DNA of 64,000 bases from Deltaproteobacteria bacterium IMCC39524. GTDB lineage: Bacteria; Desulfobacterota; Desulfuromonadia; Desulfuromonadales; BM103. The notes under the pieces are model-generated. The model was given only the letters and a program-made list of their open reading frames with translations, was not told the origin of the DNA and did no database searches. Position numbers and translations under genes: made by a program. Shown piece by piece: positions 8,683-18,684 of this stretch. The stretch lies in contig JARUHJ010000007.1 in NCBI GenBank assembly GCA_029667085.1, forward strand, positions 62,001-126,000. Reading direction: 5' to 3'. How positions within the stretch are numbered: the first letter of the stretch is position 1; every line of letters starts with the position of its first letter.

Positions 8683-9053
8683 GGGGTTTCCTGGCCCGCC
8701 ATAGCGTCTTCCTGAATCGGGACCTCTTCAGCGTCACACCAGAGACCGTCAAGGTCGTAGAAGAGTCGAACCGGTTCGTGGAAAACGTGCACCATGACAT
8801 CACCGTAGTCGATCAGTACCCAGCGGCCTTCGTTGAGGCCCTCAATACCGATCGGCATGGTAGCGTGTTCGCTTTTCAGGCCGAGATGTACCGATTCGGC
8901 GGCCGCTTTGACCTGGCGATCCGAGCTGCCGGAAGCGAGGACAAGAAAATCGGTTAGTGATGAAATCTTACGAACGTCGAGAACGCGGACGTTAAATGCT
9001 TTTTTGTCGAGGGCTAAAGCGGCGCATTTTTGCGCCCGGTCTTGCGATAACAA
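8679..9053 (-). CDS. rsfS: ribosome silencing factor RsfS
   Basis: 124 aa. Binds ribosomal protein uL14 and blocks subunit joining when nutrients are low. Conserved segments are KISSLTDFLVLASGSSDRQV and WVLIDYGDVMVHVFHEPVR. The likely start is TTG at 9053 with AGGGAG 8 nt upstream; no better ATG exists in frame. The stop overlaps the GTG of rlmH, and nadD lies 48 nt upstream. Confidence 0.95.
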   Translation of the reverse strand: MLSQDRAQKCAALALDKKAFNVRVLDVRKISSLTDFLVLASGSSDRQVKAAAESVHLGLKSEHATMPIGIEGLNEGRWVLIDYGDVMVHVFHEPVRLFYDLDGLWCDAEEVPIQEDAMAGQETP

Positions 9054-9101
9054 ATTAGTGACTCCCTGTGTTAGGTTTTTTCTGCTTAAAGTGTGCTTCT
9101 T

Positions 9102-9758
9102 TTATTGATGCGGGCTCTCTTTATAGAGGCCATTCTCTTCAATGTAGGTTGCGACGGCAGCAGGAACCAGGTGCTCAATCGGTTGGCCTTTTCTTTTCAG
9201 CGCACGAATCTGTGTTGATGAGATGTCGAGTCTGGTCTCTTCCAGAAAAATCAGATAATTGCCTGATTTGTGGCGTATTTTTTTTGCATCTTCATCGTAA
9301 CAGAAGTCTCTGTGCATCGCAACGGAGAGGGGCTGCAGAGAATCCTTGATTACGACGCCAGGACGGGTTGTTACAACCAGGTGGCAGAGACTGAAAATGC
9401 GGGGAACATTTTTCCATGAAGCGATGTCACGATAAGAATCGAGGCCAATGATGAAGTAAAGTTCCCCTTGCGGGTCCTCCTGGCGCAAAATCTCCAAGGT
9501 GTCGACGGAGAAGCTCTTGCCACTCCGCTGCAGTTCGAGATCGGAGGCCTGGAAGGCCGGGTACTCTTTAATTGCAGCCTCGACCATGGCGAGACGGTGG
9601 GCGAAGGAAACCTCGCCGGCGACATCTTTGTGGGGAGGTTCTGCTGCCGGAATAAAAAGTGTTCTGTCGAGTTCAAGCGTCTGATGCACTTCTTCCGCAA
9701 TGCGCAGGTGAGCGAGGTGGATCGGGTTAAATGTGCCGCCGAGGATGCCGGTCTTCAT
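9102..9758 (-). CDS. nadD: nicotinate-nucleotide adenylyltransferase
   Basis: 218 aa. Transfers AMP from ATP to nicotinate mononucleotide in NAD synthesis. The nucleotidyltransferase signature GGTFNPIHLAHL is at the N-terminus and the ISSTQIR motif near the C-terminus. It stands downstream of proA, separated by a 155-bp gap that contains an inverted repeat element, and upstream of rsfS. Confidence 0.97.
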   Translation of the reverse strand: MKTGILGGTFNPIHLAHLRIAEEVHQTLELDRTLFIPAAEPPHKDVAGEVSFAHRLAMVEAAIKEYPAFQASDLELQRSGKSFSVDTLEILRQEDPQGELYFIIGLDSYRDIASWKNVPRIFSLCHLVVTTRPGVVIKDSLQPLSVAMHRDFCYDEDAKKIRHKSGNYLIFLEETRLDISSTQIRALKRKGQPIEHLVPAAVATYIEENGLYKESPHQ

Positions 9759-9792
9759 GGTTTAAGTCCAAGGCAAAATGGTCATAATTTTT

Positions 9793-9879
9793 AACGCGAA
9801 GGTGCTGAGCCGCAGAGAAAGCACCATTCTTTTCGGCGCCGTCAGAAAAATTCTCTCTGCAGCTGAGTGTCTCTGCGTT
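9793..9879. repeat. imperfect 30-bp inverted repeat of the AACGC-AAAG/AGAG type
   Basis: Arm 9793-9822 (begins AACGCGAAGGTGCTGAG) matches the reverse complement of 9850-9879 (AACGCAGAGACACTCAG...) with several mismatches. It fills the proA-nadD gap. Related, more A-rich arms occur at 49770-49878, and a degenerate one near 62127, so this looks like a dispersed intergenic repeat family. Confidence 0.65.
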
Positions 9880-9913
9880 GAAGTAAGATCTTGTCTGTTC
9901 AGTCCTGCTTTTG

Positions 9914-11170
9914 TCAGGATCGAATCTGACCGTCACCAAGGACGATGAACTTACGCGTTGTCAAATCTTCGAGTCCCATAGGGCCGAATGAATGCAGCTT
10001 TGTGGTTGAAATGCCGATTTCTGCACCGAGCCCAAATTGATTGCCATCGGAAAAACGCGATGAGGCGTTGATCATGACGACACTCGAGTTGACTTCGCGC
10101 AGGAATCGTTGTGAATTCTCGTAGTCGCGGGTGACGATGACCTCTGTATGTAGCGAGCCGTAGGTCTGGATGTGGTCAATTGCTTCATCGAGACTCTCGA
10201 CAACTCGCACCGCCAGGGTCAGGTCCAGGTACTCGGCGTGCCAATCCTCTTCGGTGGCCGGTTGTGCCTCCGGGGCAAACTCTCTGGTTGTTTCGCAGCC
10301 GCGCAGTTCGACACCCTGGGCGCGCATGGCCGAAGCGATATAGGGGACGAACGTTTCGGCGATGTCCTGGTGGATAAGGAGCGTCTCCATGGAGTTGCAG
10401 ACGCCTGGGCGTTGAACCTTGGCGTTGATGCAGATGCTCTCCGCCTTGGCATAGTCGGCGCTGGCATCGACAAAGGTATGACAGACGCCCTTGTAATGTT
10501 TGATGACAGGGATACGGGAGTTCTCACTGACAAAAAGAATCAGGCCTTCGCCACCGCGTGGAATGATCAGGTCGATCTCTTCTTCCAGCTTGAGTAGTTC
10601 GAGCACCGCGGTTCGGTCGGTTGTTTCGATTACTTGCAGGGCCGCCGTTGGCAGCCGCATGCGCTCCAATTCATTTTTCAGGATTCTGCCGATCGCCAGG
10701 TTAGAGTGAATCGCTTCTTTGCCGCCACGCAAAATCACAGCATTGCCACTCTTCAGGCAAAGGCCTGCAGCGTCGGCGGTGACGTTGGGACGAGATTCGT
10801 AAACGATACCGATCACGCCGAGCGGGATGCGCATGCGGCCGATCTGCAAGTCGTTGGGACGACGCCACATGCCGGTGATCTCGCCAACCGGGTCAGGAAG
10901 GTCGGCGACTTCACGTAGCCCGTCTGCCATGCTGCGGATGCGTTGCGAGTCAAGAGTCAGGCGATCGACCATGGCCGGCGCCAGCCCTTCTTCGCGGGCT
11001 GCCATCAGGTCTTTTTCGTTGGACTCGATCAACTGTTCGGTATGGTCTATAAGCGCCTGCGCCATCTTCTGCAGCAGTTCGTTCTTGACTGCGGAGGAGA
11101 GACTGGCCAACATCCGGGACGCCGCTTTGGCCTCCTGCGCGATCTTCAGCATCTGTTCAGCTACGTTCAT
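9914..11170 (-). CDS. proA: gamma-glutamyl phosphate reductase
   Basis: 418 aa. NADPH-dependent second step of proline synthesis, acting on the product of ProB. The catalytic cysteine lies in [13 protein letters not shown], and NAD(P)-site segments such as [19 protein letters not shown] are visible. The C-terminal [20 protein letters not shown] is conserved. It starts 13 nt after proB ends, forming proB-proA. Confidence 0.97.
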   Translation of the reverse strand: MNVAEQMLKIAQEAKAASRMLASLSSAVKNELLQKMAQALIDHTEQLIESNEKDLMAAREEGLAPAMVDRLTLDSQRIRSMADGLREVADLPDPVGEITGMWRRPNDLQIGRMRIPLGVIGIVYESRPNVTADAAGLCLKSGNAVILRGGKEAIHSNLAIGRILKNELERMRLPTAALQVIETTDRTAVLELLKLEEEIDLIIPRGGEGLILFVSENSRIPVIKHYKGVCHTFVDASADYAKAESICINAKVQRPGVCNSMETLLIHQDIAETFVPYIASAMRAQGVELRGCETTREFAPEAQPATEEDWHAEYLDLTLAVRVVESLDEAIDHIQTYGSLHTEVIVTRDYENSQRFLREVNSSVVMINASSRFSDGNQFGLGAEIGISTTKLHSFGPMGLEDLTTRKFIVLGDGQIRS

Positions 11171-11183
11171 CTTGTTTGCTCCT

Positions 11184-12305
11184 TCATGTGTTGATCACCA
11201 TGTTGTCGCGGTGAACGACCTCGTCACCATACTGGTAGCCGAGGATCCCTTCAATCTCTTTGGTCTTTTTGCCGAGGATTCGCACCAGCTCTGCTGAGGT
11301 GTAGTTGGTAACGCCCTTGGCAAATTCGATGCCATCCAGATCGCAGATACGTACGGCGTCGCCACGCTCAAACGTACCTTCAAGTTGATAAATGCCTGAA
11401 GGTAGGAGGCTTTTGCCGCGCTCGGTGACGGCCGCTTGTGCGCCATGGTCGAGGATCAGCTTGCCCTTTGGCTTCTTGGTGAAGGCGATCCAGTGCTTGC
11501 GGGCGGCCATCGGGTCGCGCGCTGGCAGGAAGTAGGTGCCGAGTTCATGGCCATCGAAAAGATAGAGCAGATTGTGGGGTGTGCGGCCGTTGATGATGGC
11601 CGTACCCGCACCAAAGAGTGTGGCTCGCTTGGCGGCTTTGAGCTTGGTGGTCATACCGCCGGTACCGAGGTCCGTGTCTTCGTTGCCGGCCATGGCCTCA
11701 ATCTCGGGGGTGAGACGTTCGACTTCTGAAACCAGTCGCGCATCTGGATTCTTGCGCGGGTCACTGTCGTAGAGTCCATCAACATCGGAGAGAATGACCA
11801 GAAGCTGGGCTTCCACCAGGTTGGTGGCCATGGCAGAGAGATTGTCGTTGTCGCCGAAACGGATTTCGTCAACCACGACTGAATCATTCTCGTTGATAAT
11901 CGGTACAATGCCGTATTCGAGCAGAGTCATCAATGTGTTGCGTGCATTGAGGTAGCGGCGGCGGTTAGCGAGGTCATCGCGTGTCAGGAGAATCTGGCCG
12001 GCTTTGAGGTCGTATTGGCGTAACGAATCTTTGTAGGCGCGCATGAGGCGACTTTGACCAATGGCTGCAGCGGCCTGCTTCAGAGGGATCGTCTTCGGCT
12101 TGCCGACAATGCCCAGGTCCGCTTTGCCTGCCGCGACCGCAGCAGAAGAAACCAGGATGACTTCGTAACCACGCTGGCGAAGTTTGTGGACATCTTCGCA
12201 GATGGTTGCAATCCGATCGAGGTCGAGGCCATCACCGTTCGAGATGACGCCGCTGCCGATCTTGATAACGACTCGTTTGACATGTGCCAGAAGAATTGTG
12301 CGCAT
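11184..12305 (-). CDS. proB: glutamate 5-kinase with PUA domain
   Basis: 373 aa. Phosphorylates glutamate as the first committed proline step and is usually feedback-inhibited by proline. The amino-acid kinase domain starts [11 protein letters not shown] and includes [23 protein letters not shown]-terminal PUA domain begins about residue 278 ([10 protein letters not shown]). It lies 40 nt downstream of obgE and just upstream of proA. Confidence 0.97.
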   Translation of the reverse strand: MRTILLAHVKRVVIKIGSGVISNGDGLDLDRIATICEDVHKLRQRGYEVILVSSAAVAAGKADLGIVGKPKTIPLKQAAAAIGQSRLMRAYKDSLRQYDLKAGQILLTRDDLANRRRYLNARNTLMTLLEYGIVPIINENDSVVVDEIRFGDNDNLSAMATNLVEAQLLVILSDVDGLYDSDPRKNPDARLVSEVERLTPEIEAMAGNEDTDLGTGGMTTKLKAAKRATLFGAGTAIINGRTPHNLLYLFDGHELGTYFLPARDPMAARKHWIAFTKKPKGKLILDHGAQAAVTERGKSLLPSGIYQLEGTFERGDAVRICDLDGIEFAKGVTNYTSAELVRILGKKTKEIEGILGYQYGDEVVHRDNMVINT

Positions 12306-12345
12306 TGTACTCTACTTGTAGAAGTTGTTGAAAAGACTGAAAACT

Positions 12346-13386
12346 TTACCCTTCGTCGCTAGAGCTGTCAAGCGGGTCGGCCTGACGCATACGATCAAGT
12401 TCGCTGGCGATGATCGTGACGAGCTCGGGGAGGCCTTCTCTGGTCACCGCGGAGATGGCGAAAGTCTTGAAGCCGCGCTGTTCGAACTCGGCGCGAATTT
12501 CCTCGGTTTTTTCACGAACTTCGGTAATGTCCTGCTTGGTAAAGACTACCAGCATGGGACGTTCACTCAATTCCTGCTTGAAACGTTCGAGTTCATGATT
12601 GATCTTTTCGAAGTTTTCAATCGGGTCACCTTCCTGTAAGTAGGAGAGGTCGACGAGATGAAGAAAGAGGTCAGTGCGCTCGATATGTCGCAAGAATCGC
12701 GCGCCGAGGCCATGGCCGTCACTAGCGCCTTCAATGAGGCCGGGGATGTCCGCCATAACAAAGGAACGAAAGTCGCCATGTTTGACTACGCCGAGATTTG
12801 GCACCAGAGTCGTGAAGGGATAGTCGGCAATCTTGGGGCGAGCTGCCGAGATACATGAAATCAAAGTCGATTTCCCGGCGTTGGGTAAGCCAACCAGGCC
12901 GACATCGGCGAGCAGCTTGAGCTGCAGTCTCAGAATGCGTTCTTCACCGGGCATCCCGGGTTGAGTGTGACGGGGCGCACGATTGGTGGAGGTCAGGAAC
13001 CGGGCATTTCCACGACCGCCCTGGCCGCCTTTGAGCAGCAGAAAGCCATGGTCGGCTTTGGTCAGGTCGGCGAGCAGCTCGCCTGTCTCGTCGTCGTAGA
13101 CCAGGGTCCCTGGCGGAACCTTGATAACGAGGTCCTCACCACTTTTGCCGTGCTTGTTCTTGCCCATGCCGGGGATGCCATTCTTGGCCTTAAGGTGATG
13201 TTTGTAGCGCAGGTCGAGGAGGGTCGTAAGGGCCGTATCCACTTCAAGCAGGACGTCACCGCCACGACCGCCGTCACCGCCGTCAGGACCGCCAAGGGGG
13301 ACAAACTTTTCGCGGAGGAAGGAAAGGCAGCCGCGACCGCCATCGCCAGCCTTGACGTGTATGTTGACCTCATCAATGAATTTCAT
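12346..13386 (-). CDS. obgE: GTPase ObgE/CgtA
   Basis: 346 aa. A ribosome-assembly and stringent-response GTPase. The glycine-rich Obg fold occupies residues 1-158 (GDGGRGCLSF, GGDGGRGGDV). The G domain has G1 GLPNAGKSTLI, G3 DIPG and G4 TKQD, with an acidic tail of only a few residues. A transcription terminator lies between rpmA and this gene, so it probably has its own promoter in 13387-13478. Confidence 0.97.
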   Translation of the reverse strand: MKFIDEVNIHVKAGDGGRGCLSFLREKFVPLGGPDGGDGGRGGDVLLEVDTALTTLLDLRYKHHLKAKNGIPGMGKNKHGKSGEDLVIKVPPGTLVYDDETGELLADLTKADHGFLLLKGGQGGRGNARFLTSTNRAPRHTQPGMPGEERILRLQLKLLADVGLVGLPNAGKSTLISCISAARPKIADYPFTTLVPNLGVVKHGDFRSFVMADIPGLIEGASDGHGLGARFLRHIERTDLFLHLVDLSYLQEGDPIENFEKINHELERFKQELSERPMLVVFTKQDITEVREKTEEIRAEFEQRGFKTFAISAVTREGLPELVTIIASELDRMRQADPLDSSSDEG

Positions 13387-13478
13387 GTGAACAGGCTCAG
13401 GTAAGGGGTAAAAGGTTCAGGGGGAGGCCCTTAACCATTGTCCTTGAATCCTTCTCCATTATTTAAAGTCTTAACATA

Positions 13479-13514
13479 AAAAACCCGAAGCTCACTAAAG
13501 AACCTCGGGTTTTT
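13479..13514 (-). terminator. intrinsic terminator of rplU-rpmA
   Basis: Arms AAAAACCCGAAG (from 13479) and CCTCGGGTTTTT (13503-13514) pair with one mismatch. In the minus-strand transcript the stem is followed by six U, right after the rpmA stop. Confidence 0.85.
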
Positions 13515-13536
13515 CAAGTTGTTCGGGAGTCTGACC

Positions 13537-13788
13537 TTAAGCGTAGACGCTAACTTTCTTGCGGTCTTTGCCGAGACGTTCGAATTTGACCTTGCCTTCA
13601 ACCAGGGCAAAGAGAGTGTAGTCTTTGCCGCAACCGACATTGTTGCCGGGGTGAATGGTCGTGCCGCGCTGGCGAACCAGAATTGATCCGGCTGTTACCA
13701 GTTGGCCATCGTAACGCTTGACTCCGAGGCGTTTGCCTGCGCTATCTCGGCCGTTTCTAGTACTGCCGACACCTTTTTTGTGAGCCAT
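13537..13788 (-). CDS. rpmA: 50S ribosomal protein L27
   Basis: 83 aa, standard length. It begins [20 protein letters not shown], so it has no cleaved N-terminal extension of the Firmicutes type. The N-terminal tail reaches the peptidyl-transferase centre. It follows rplU by 11 nt and ends at an intrinsic terminator. Confidence 0.99.
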   Translation of the reverse strand: MAHKKGVGSTRNGRDSAGKRLGVKRYDGQLVTAGSILVRQRGTTIHPGNNVGCGKDYTLFALVEGKVKFERLGKDRKKVSVYA

Positions 13789-13799
13789 GAGTCTACTCC

Positions 13800-14108
13800 T
13801 TAAGCTTCAATATTCGTTATCTTGAGACGGGTGAGGGGCTGACGGTGGCCGTACTTCTTGCGATAGTTTTTACGACGCTTCGATTTGAAGACCAGGATTT
13901 TTTTATCTTTACCCTGCTCAACGATCGTTGCTGTTACTTTCGCATTAGGTAAGAGAGGTGTTCCGATTTTAACCTCTTCTCCGCCAACCATGAGGACTTC
14001 GTCCAGTTCGATGGTTTCACCCACCGCACCAGCAAGTTTTTCGACCTTAAGAAGGTCGCCTGCGGAAACTTTATACTGTTTTCCTCCGGTTTTAATGACC
14101 GCGTACAT
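13800..14108 (-). CDS. rplU: 50S ribosomal protein L21
   Basis: 102 aa. Starts [18 protein letters not shown] and has the conserved [14 protein letters not shown] tail that contacts 23S rRNA. First gene of rplU-rpmA. The 100-nt leader between rng and rplU holds two hairpins, listed separately. Confidence 0.99.
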   Translation of the reverse strand: MYAVIKTGGKQYKVSAGDLLKVEKLAGAVGETIELDEVLMVGGEEVKIGTPLLPNAKVTATIVEQGKDKKILVFKSKRRKNYRKKYGHRQPLTRLKITNIEA

Positions 14109-14141
14109 AGCCTATACACCTCGCTTTCGTTCCTTGGATTA

Positions 14142-14191
14142 CGGACCTTGGTCCGTTCAGGAACTGGTACTTATACGTCCGTCGGTATAAG
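14142..14191 (-). promoter_or_regulatory. paired hairpins in the rng-rplU gap (possible L21 leader)
   Basis: 14142-14157 is a perfect GC-rich palindrome (ACGGACC/GGTCCGT), and 14170-14191 is a 7-bp perfect stem (CTTATAC/GTATAAG) with an 8-nt loop. Both would form in the rplU mRNA leader. Autogenous L21 leaders are known in Firmicutes; here the function is inference. Neither stem has a U-run, so rng termination is less likely. Confidence 0.45.
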
Positions 14192-14208
14192 CATGTCAAG
14201 AAAAAATC

Positions 14209-15720
14209 TTAGCCGACAATAATTTCAAACTGCTCAAGGTGAAAGCTTTGGCGTGCCGTAATCGTAATCTGTTTTTCGAACTTTTTCTCCAACTCTTCGA
14301 TGCCGTGGCGTTCATCATCATAGAGGAGTGAAGCAATGTCGGGATGAACCAAGAGGGTCATGCGGTAGCCCGGTGCAGGCCCCATCTCTCGTTGCAGCTC
14401 ACGGAAAATTTCATAAACGGTGGTGGTGCGGCTTTTCACATACCCTTTGCCGTCACAGTAAGGACAGGCTTCGCACAGGGTGCGGCCGATACTTTCACGA
14501 ACCCGCTTACGGGTCATTTCGACCAGTCCAAGTTCCGAGATCTTGAGAATGTTGGTTTTCGACTTGTCGTTTTTGAGGACTTCTTCCAGTGAGCCGTGCA
14601 CCTTCTCACGGTGGGCCTCTTTCTCCATATCGATAAAGTCGATAATGATCAGACCACCGATGTTGCGCAGGCGCAACTGGAAGGCAACCTCTTTGACTGC
14701 CTCGAGGTTGGTCTTGAGAATCGTGTCTTCGAGATTGTGTTTGCCGACAAAGCGCCCGGTGTTGACATCGACTGCCGTAAGAGCTTCTGTCTGTTCAATA
14801 ATAATGTAGCCGCCGCTCTTCAGCCAGACTTTTCGTCCCAGCGCACGGGCGATCTCCACCTCGAGACCAAAGCTGTCAAAGATCGGCTCATCGCCTTTGT
14901 ACTGGTCGACCTGGAAATTGTGTCCAGGCATAAAGGTGTTCAGAAAACTGCCGATTTTGTCGAACTCGACAGGGCTGTCAACGATGATCCGCGAGACGTC
15001 TTCCGTGAGGATGTCGCGCAAAACCTTGCTGGTGACATCGAGATCCGAATGGATCAGGCAGGGTGCGCCTTTGTCTTCGCAGTGCTCACTGATTTTTTCC
15101 CAGAGGTTGACCAGATAGTCCATGTCGGCCTTGAGTTCTTCACCGTCTCGGCTCTCGGCCACGGTGCGGACGATGAAACCGGTCCCCTCCGGGCGCATGA
15201 CATCGATCAGGTGCTTAAGGCGATCCCGTTCTTCCTCGTTCTCGATGCGGCGGGAGATTCCGACATGGTCGACCGTCGGCATATAGACCAGGTTGCGTCC
15301 CGGCAGTGAGATGTGCGACGTGATGCGTGCACCCTTGGTGCCGAGCGGTTCCTTGGCAACCTGAACCAGGATCTCCTGGCCTTCCTGCAGCAGTTCTTCG
15401 ATCGGCGGTAGCGGCGGGCGCTCTTCGCTCGTCTCTTCACTGTGCTGATCGTGACGATGGCCAACCTCGACATAATGTTCTACGGCTTCCATCTCATCGA
15501 GAACGTCGGCGACATAGAGGAAGGCTGCTTTCTCCAGACCGATATCAACGAAGGCCGCCTGCATGCCAGGGAGCACCCGGATGACTCTGCCGCGGTAGAT
15601 GTTGCCGACAATTCCCAGTTCACGGTTGCGCTCGATGTAGAGCTCGGCAATGTGGCCGCTCTCCAGGAGGGCAATCCTCGTCTCATGGGACGTGGTGTTG
15701 ATGACCAGTTCTTTGGTCAT
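14209..15720 (-). CDS. rng: ribonuclease G (Rne/Rng family)
   Basis: 503 aa. Single-strand endoribonuclease for 16S rRNA 5' maturation and mRNA decay. An S1 RNA-binding domain lies at about residues 38-130 with an insert. The catalytic site has VDVNTGRF and IIIDFIDME, and the zinc-link cysteines are in CEACPYCDG. It has no long RNase E-type C-terminal scaffold, so RNase G is preferred. Gene order radical SAM-rng-rplU-rpmA is shared with many bacteria. Confidence 0.95.
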   Translation of the reverse strand: MTKELVINTTSHETRIALLESGHIAELYIERNRELGIVGNIYRGRVIRVLPGMQAAFVDIGLEKAAFLYVADVLDEMEAVEHYVEVGHRHDQHSEETSEERPPLPPIEELLQEGQEILVQVAKEPLGTKGARITSHISLPGRNLVYMPTVDHVGISRRIENEEERDRLKHLIDVMRPEGTGFIVRTVAESRDGEELKADMDYLVNLWEKISEHCEDKGAPCLIHSDLDVTSKVLRDILTEDVSRIIVDSPVEFDKIGSFLNTFMPGHNFQVDQYKGDEPIFDSFGLEVEIARALGRKVWLKSGGYIIIEQTEALTAVDVNTGRFVGKHNLEDTILKTNLEAVKEVAFQLRLRNIGGLIIIDFIDMEKEAHREKVHGSLEEVLKNDKSKTNILKISELGLVEMTRKRVRESIGRTLCEACPYCDGKGYVKSRTTTVYEIFRELQREMGPAPGYRMTLLVHPDIASLLYDDERHGIEELEKKFEKQITITARQSFHLEQFEIIVG

Positions 15721-15884
15721 GGGCTGTCTCCTTCAAGATTAAAAGTTTAAATGGTTTAATATGTGAAAACTGCAAATGCGTAAATTTGTTTTCTCCGACC
15801 CGCAGGAGCTCAATAAGACAGGGTCTCTTGACGGCTTCGTCCGCAGGCTTGAGTGCTTCGCGACAGTGCCTGCCACTCTCTTTC

Positions 15885-18404
15885 TTAATCTAACTGGCTA
15901 TCCTGTTCTTTCAACTCGACGGCGGTTTTGCATATGCCGAGTGATCGTACCTCTTCGACATCTTTGTCCAACAGGAATGCCGCGAGGAAGAGTGGACTGC
16001 CGCAATGCATGTCCATCCACAAAAGGTTGTCCTGTCGTTTCAGATTATGAACCCAGGGGCGCAGGTTGATCTCCACGGGGCGATCTTTTTTCATCCTTGT
16101 GGTCAGAACCGTCTCCTGCTCGAGGAAAGCGGTCAGTCTTTTCTCAAGGTGCTCCTCTGTATCTTCTGGAAGCGGGACTTTGAAAGTCGCGGTAAAGAGG
16201 CTGTTTGCCGGTGATTCCCCTTTGCGTGGCCAACTCGTCGCGGCCAACACCTCGACTCCTTCGGGAAGCTCCCGGTTAAGCCGAGTTAGCGCCTCTTGAG
16301 CGAGACATGGCTCCCTTAACTCCAGATCGATAAGTTCAGCTTCGCTTGAAACTCCCAAAGGCAGGGCGTCTCCAAAGCTGATGCGCGGTGCCGGATGGAA
16401 GCCCGCAGAGTATTTAATCGGCAGGTCCGCTCGACGAATCGCACGGTGGATCAGGGTCATGTACTCAAGGTGGCTCAGGCTGGCTGTGCGTCCGGTTTTG
16501 GTTATTGTCAGGCGCAGCTTGGGCAGGAGCGTTGGCTCTGTTGGTCCCTCTGGCTCTGCTGCCTCTGGCGTTTGTAGCCGGTTTATGTCGGCGAGCCTTG
16601 GTTTGACGGTTTCAAAGTCACAGAGGCCGCAGTAGCTGCATTGGCCGTTGCGACAGTCCGGGGTTGCTTTGCCGAGCAGGGCGGCTTGACGTTCCCGTAC
16701 AAGGAAATCCCTGCTGACTCCGGCATCAATATGCTCCCAGGGGAAGATTTCTCCCGGCAGACGCTGGCGCAGATACCATGCGGGATCAATCTCAGCTTTG
16801 ACAAAGGCTTCCATCCAGATGTCGTAGCGAAAGTGCTCTCTCCAGCCATCGAAACGACAACCTTGTTTCACCGCCTCCTCCAGGACCGCACCCAGACGAC
16901 GGTCTCCACGGGCGAAGACTCCTTCGAGAAAAGAAAGCTCGGCGTCATGCCATTTCAGGCGCAGGCGTTTCTTCTTCAGCGCACCACGCAGCATCTCCTG
17001 GCGAGCTATTGTTTCTTCGTAGCCTATCTGTGCTTCCCACTGAAAAGGGGTATGTGCTTTGGGCACAAAGGTTGAAACCGATACGTTGACATCTGCTCCA
17101 CCCTGCGTTCCTTTGCCGGCTTTCTTGACTCTGGCCGCAAGTTCAACGAGCGCGTCAAGGTCTTCGTCCGTTTCCGTTGGCAGGCCGATCATGAAGTACA
17201 GCTTGATGATTCTCCAGCCGAGTTCAAAGGCCGCGGTGGCACTGTCAACCAAATCTTCAGCATTGATCCCCTTGTTGATCACCTGTCGCAGCCTTTCGCT
17301 GCCAGCTTCTGGGGCCAGTGTGAAGCCGGTTTTTCGCACCTTCTTTATTTCGTTCATCAACTCCGGTGTCAGGGAGCCAACGCGCAGGCTGGGCAAGGAA
17401 ACCGCAATGCTCTGGTCGGCGTAACAACCCATAAGGTTCTGCATTAAGGTCTCGATAGCGCTGTAGTCACCGGTCGACAGGGACAACAGAGAGACCTCAT
17501 CGTATCCGGAGTGGTTCAGTAGCTGATCGATCAGGTTGCGGATGGTGTCCGGTTGGCGTTCGCGGACCGGCCTGTAGATGTAGCCGGCCTGGCAAAAGCG
17601 GCAGCCCCGGGTGCAGCCACGGGCGACTTCAATGGCGACCCGGTCATGGATCGTCTCTAAAAAAGGCACGATCGGCTGTTCCGGGTAGGGCGCGGAGTCG
17701 AGGTCGGCGAGGACCCGGCGGCGAACTTTCGGTTGCTGTGGATCTTTTGCGGTGATCGCTTCGATGCGACCATCTGCTTGATAGCTGACAATGAAGTGAG
17801 AAGGAACATAAATTCCCTCAATGGCAGCCAGCCGCTTCAAAAGCTCAGCACGGTTCTCGCCAGAGGCTTTGCTGGCTCGGACAGCAGCACATAGTTCAAC
17901 GACGACTTCTTCTCCATCGCCGATAACGGCACAGTCGAAAAAGTCAGCAAGAGGTTCAGGGTTGAATGCGCAGGGGCCACCAACGATAATCAGGGGGGCC
18001 TGCTCGTCACGTTCTGTGGCCCTCATTGGCAAACCTGCCAGGTCGAGCATTGAGAGGACATTTGAGTAGCAGAGCTCGTATTGCAGAGAAAAACCGACAA
18101 TGTCGAAATCAGCGAGGCTGCGGCCATTTTCCAGGGAGGAGAGGGGGCGCTTCGCATCTCGTAACTGTTGCTCACGATCGGGCCAGGGGGTATAGGCTCG
18201 TTCTGCTGCAATCCATGGGTGGTCGTTGAGTGTCCGATAAAGGATGGCTGAGCCGATATGGCTCATGCCGACTTCGTAGACATCGGGGAATGCCAGAGCA
18301 AAGGTCACCTCGACCTGCGCCCACTCTTTACGGATGCTACCCCGTTCTCCGCCCAGGTAGCGAGCCGGTCGTTTCAGCTGATAGAGGGATGATTCTTGTG
18401 TCAT
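15885..18404 (-). CDS. B12-binding-like/radical SAM protein fused to a DUF2344 domain
   Basis: 839 aa. N-terminal about 200 residues resemble the cobalamin-binding-like domain of TIGR03960-type proteins (FPDVYEVGMSHIGSAILY). The radical SAM core has CTRGCRFCQAG near residue 275. A further cysteine cluster CRNGQCSYCGLCDF near 600 could hold a second iron-sulphur cluster. From about residue 635 the TIGR03936/DUF2344 domain starts (LRLTITKTGRTASLSHLEYM). In other genomes these two parts are often separate genes beside rng and rplU-rpmA. Substrate is unknown; an RNA or ribosome link is inferred from context. ATG 18404 with GGAG is preferred to a longer frame from 18455. Confidence 0.88.
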   Translation of the reverse strand: MTQESSLYQLKRPARYLGGERGSIRKEWAQVEVTFALAFPDVYEVGMSHIGSAILYRTLNDHPWIAAERAYTPWPDREQQLRDAKRPLSSLENGRSLADFDIVGFSLQYELCYSNVLSMLDLAGLPMRATERDEQAPLIIVGGPCAFNPEPLADFFDCAVIGDGEEVVVELCAAVRASKASGENRAELLKRLAAIEGIYVPSHFIVSYQADGRIEAITAKDPQQPKVRRRVLADLDSAPYPEQPIVPFLETIHDRVAIEVARGCTRGCRFCQAGYIYRPVRERQPDTIRNLIDQLLNHSGYDEVSLLSLSTGDYSAIETLMQNLMGCYADQSIAVSLPSLRVGSLTPELMNEIKKVRKTGFTLAPEAGSERLRQVINKGINAEDLVDSATAAFELGWRIIKLYFMIGLPTETDEDLDALVELAARVKKAGKGTQGGADVNVSVSTFVPKAHTPFQWEAQIGYEETIARQEMLRGALKKKRLRLKWHDAELSFLEGVFARGDRRLGAVLEEAVKQGCRFDGWREHFRYDIWMEAFVKAEIDPAWYLRQRLPGEIFPWEHIDAGVSRDFLVRERQAALLGKATPDCRNGQCSYCGLCDFETVKPRLADINRLQTPEAAEPEGPTEPTLLPKLRLTITKTGRTASLSHLEYMTLIHRAIRRADLPIKYSAGFHPAPRISFGDALPLGVSSEAELIDLELREPCLAQEALTRLNRELPEGVEVLAATSWPRKGESPANSLFTATFKVPLPEDTEEHLEKRLTAFLEQETVLTTRMKKDRPVEINLRPWVHNLKRQDNLLWMDMHCGSPLFLAAFLLDKDVEEVRSLGICKTAVELKEQDSQLD

Positions 18405-18599
18405 GGTGCTCCGCGCTATGTTTTTCTGTCTCTGTCGACAGTTGTATGTGTTCAATCATTAAAAAAAGGCGAAAGATCAAGATAACACGTTATTTTTTGT
18501 TGGAACAATCAATTCGGTGGGGTAATCGATAACTTGACTGATATCTTTAAGGCTTAACTCAATTCGAGATTCTCTAAGTCTTAAATTCAAGGATAGGTA

Positions 18600-18632
18600 C
18601 AAGACCCGGCTTCTACAGAAAGCCGGGTCTTG
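18600..18632. terminator. strong 13-bp hairpin downstream of the c5-like cytochrome
   Basis: Perfect arms 18600-18612 (CAAGACCCGGCTT) and 18620-18632 around a 7-nt loop. It lies about 50 nt after the cytochrome stop on the minus strand and in the gap before the radical SAM gene. There is no U-run, so termination may be partial or the stem may protect the 3' end. Confidence 0.6.
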
Positions 18633-18684
18633 CCATTGGTCAGAGGTCTCACCCGTCCCAAATTAGTGGGTAAGCAGTTTCTGT

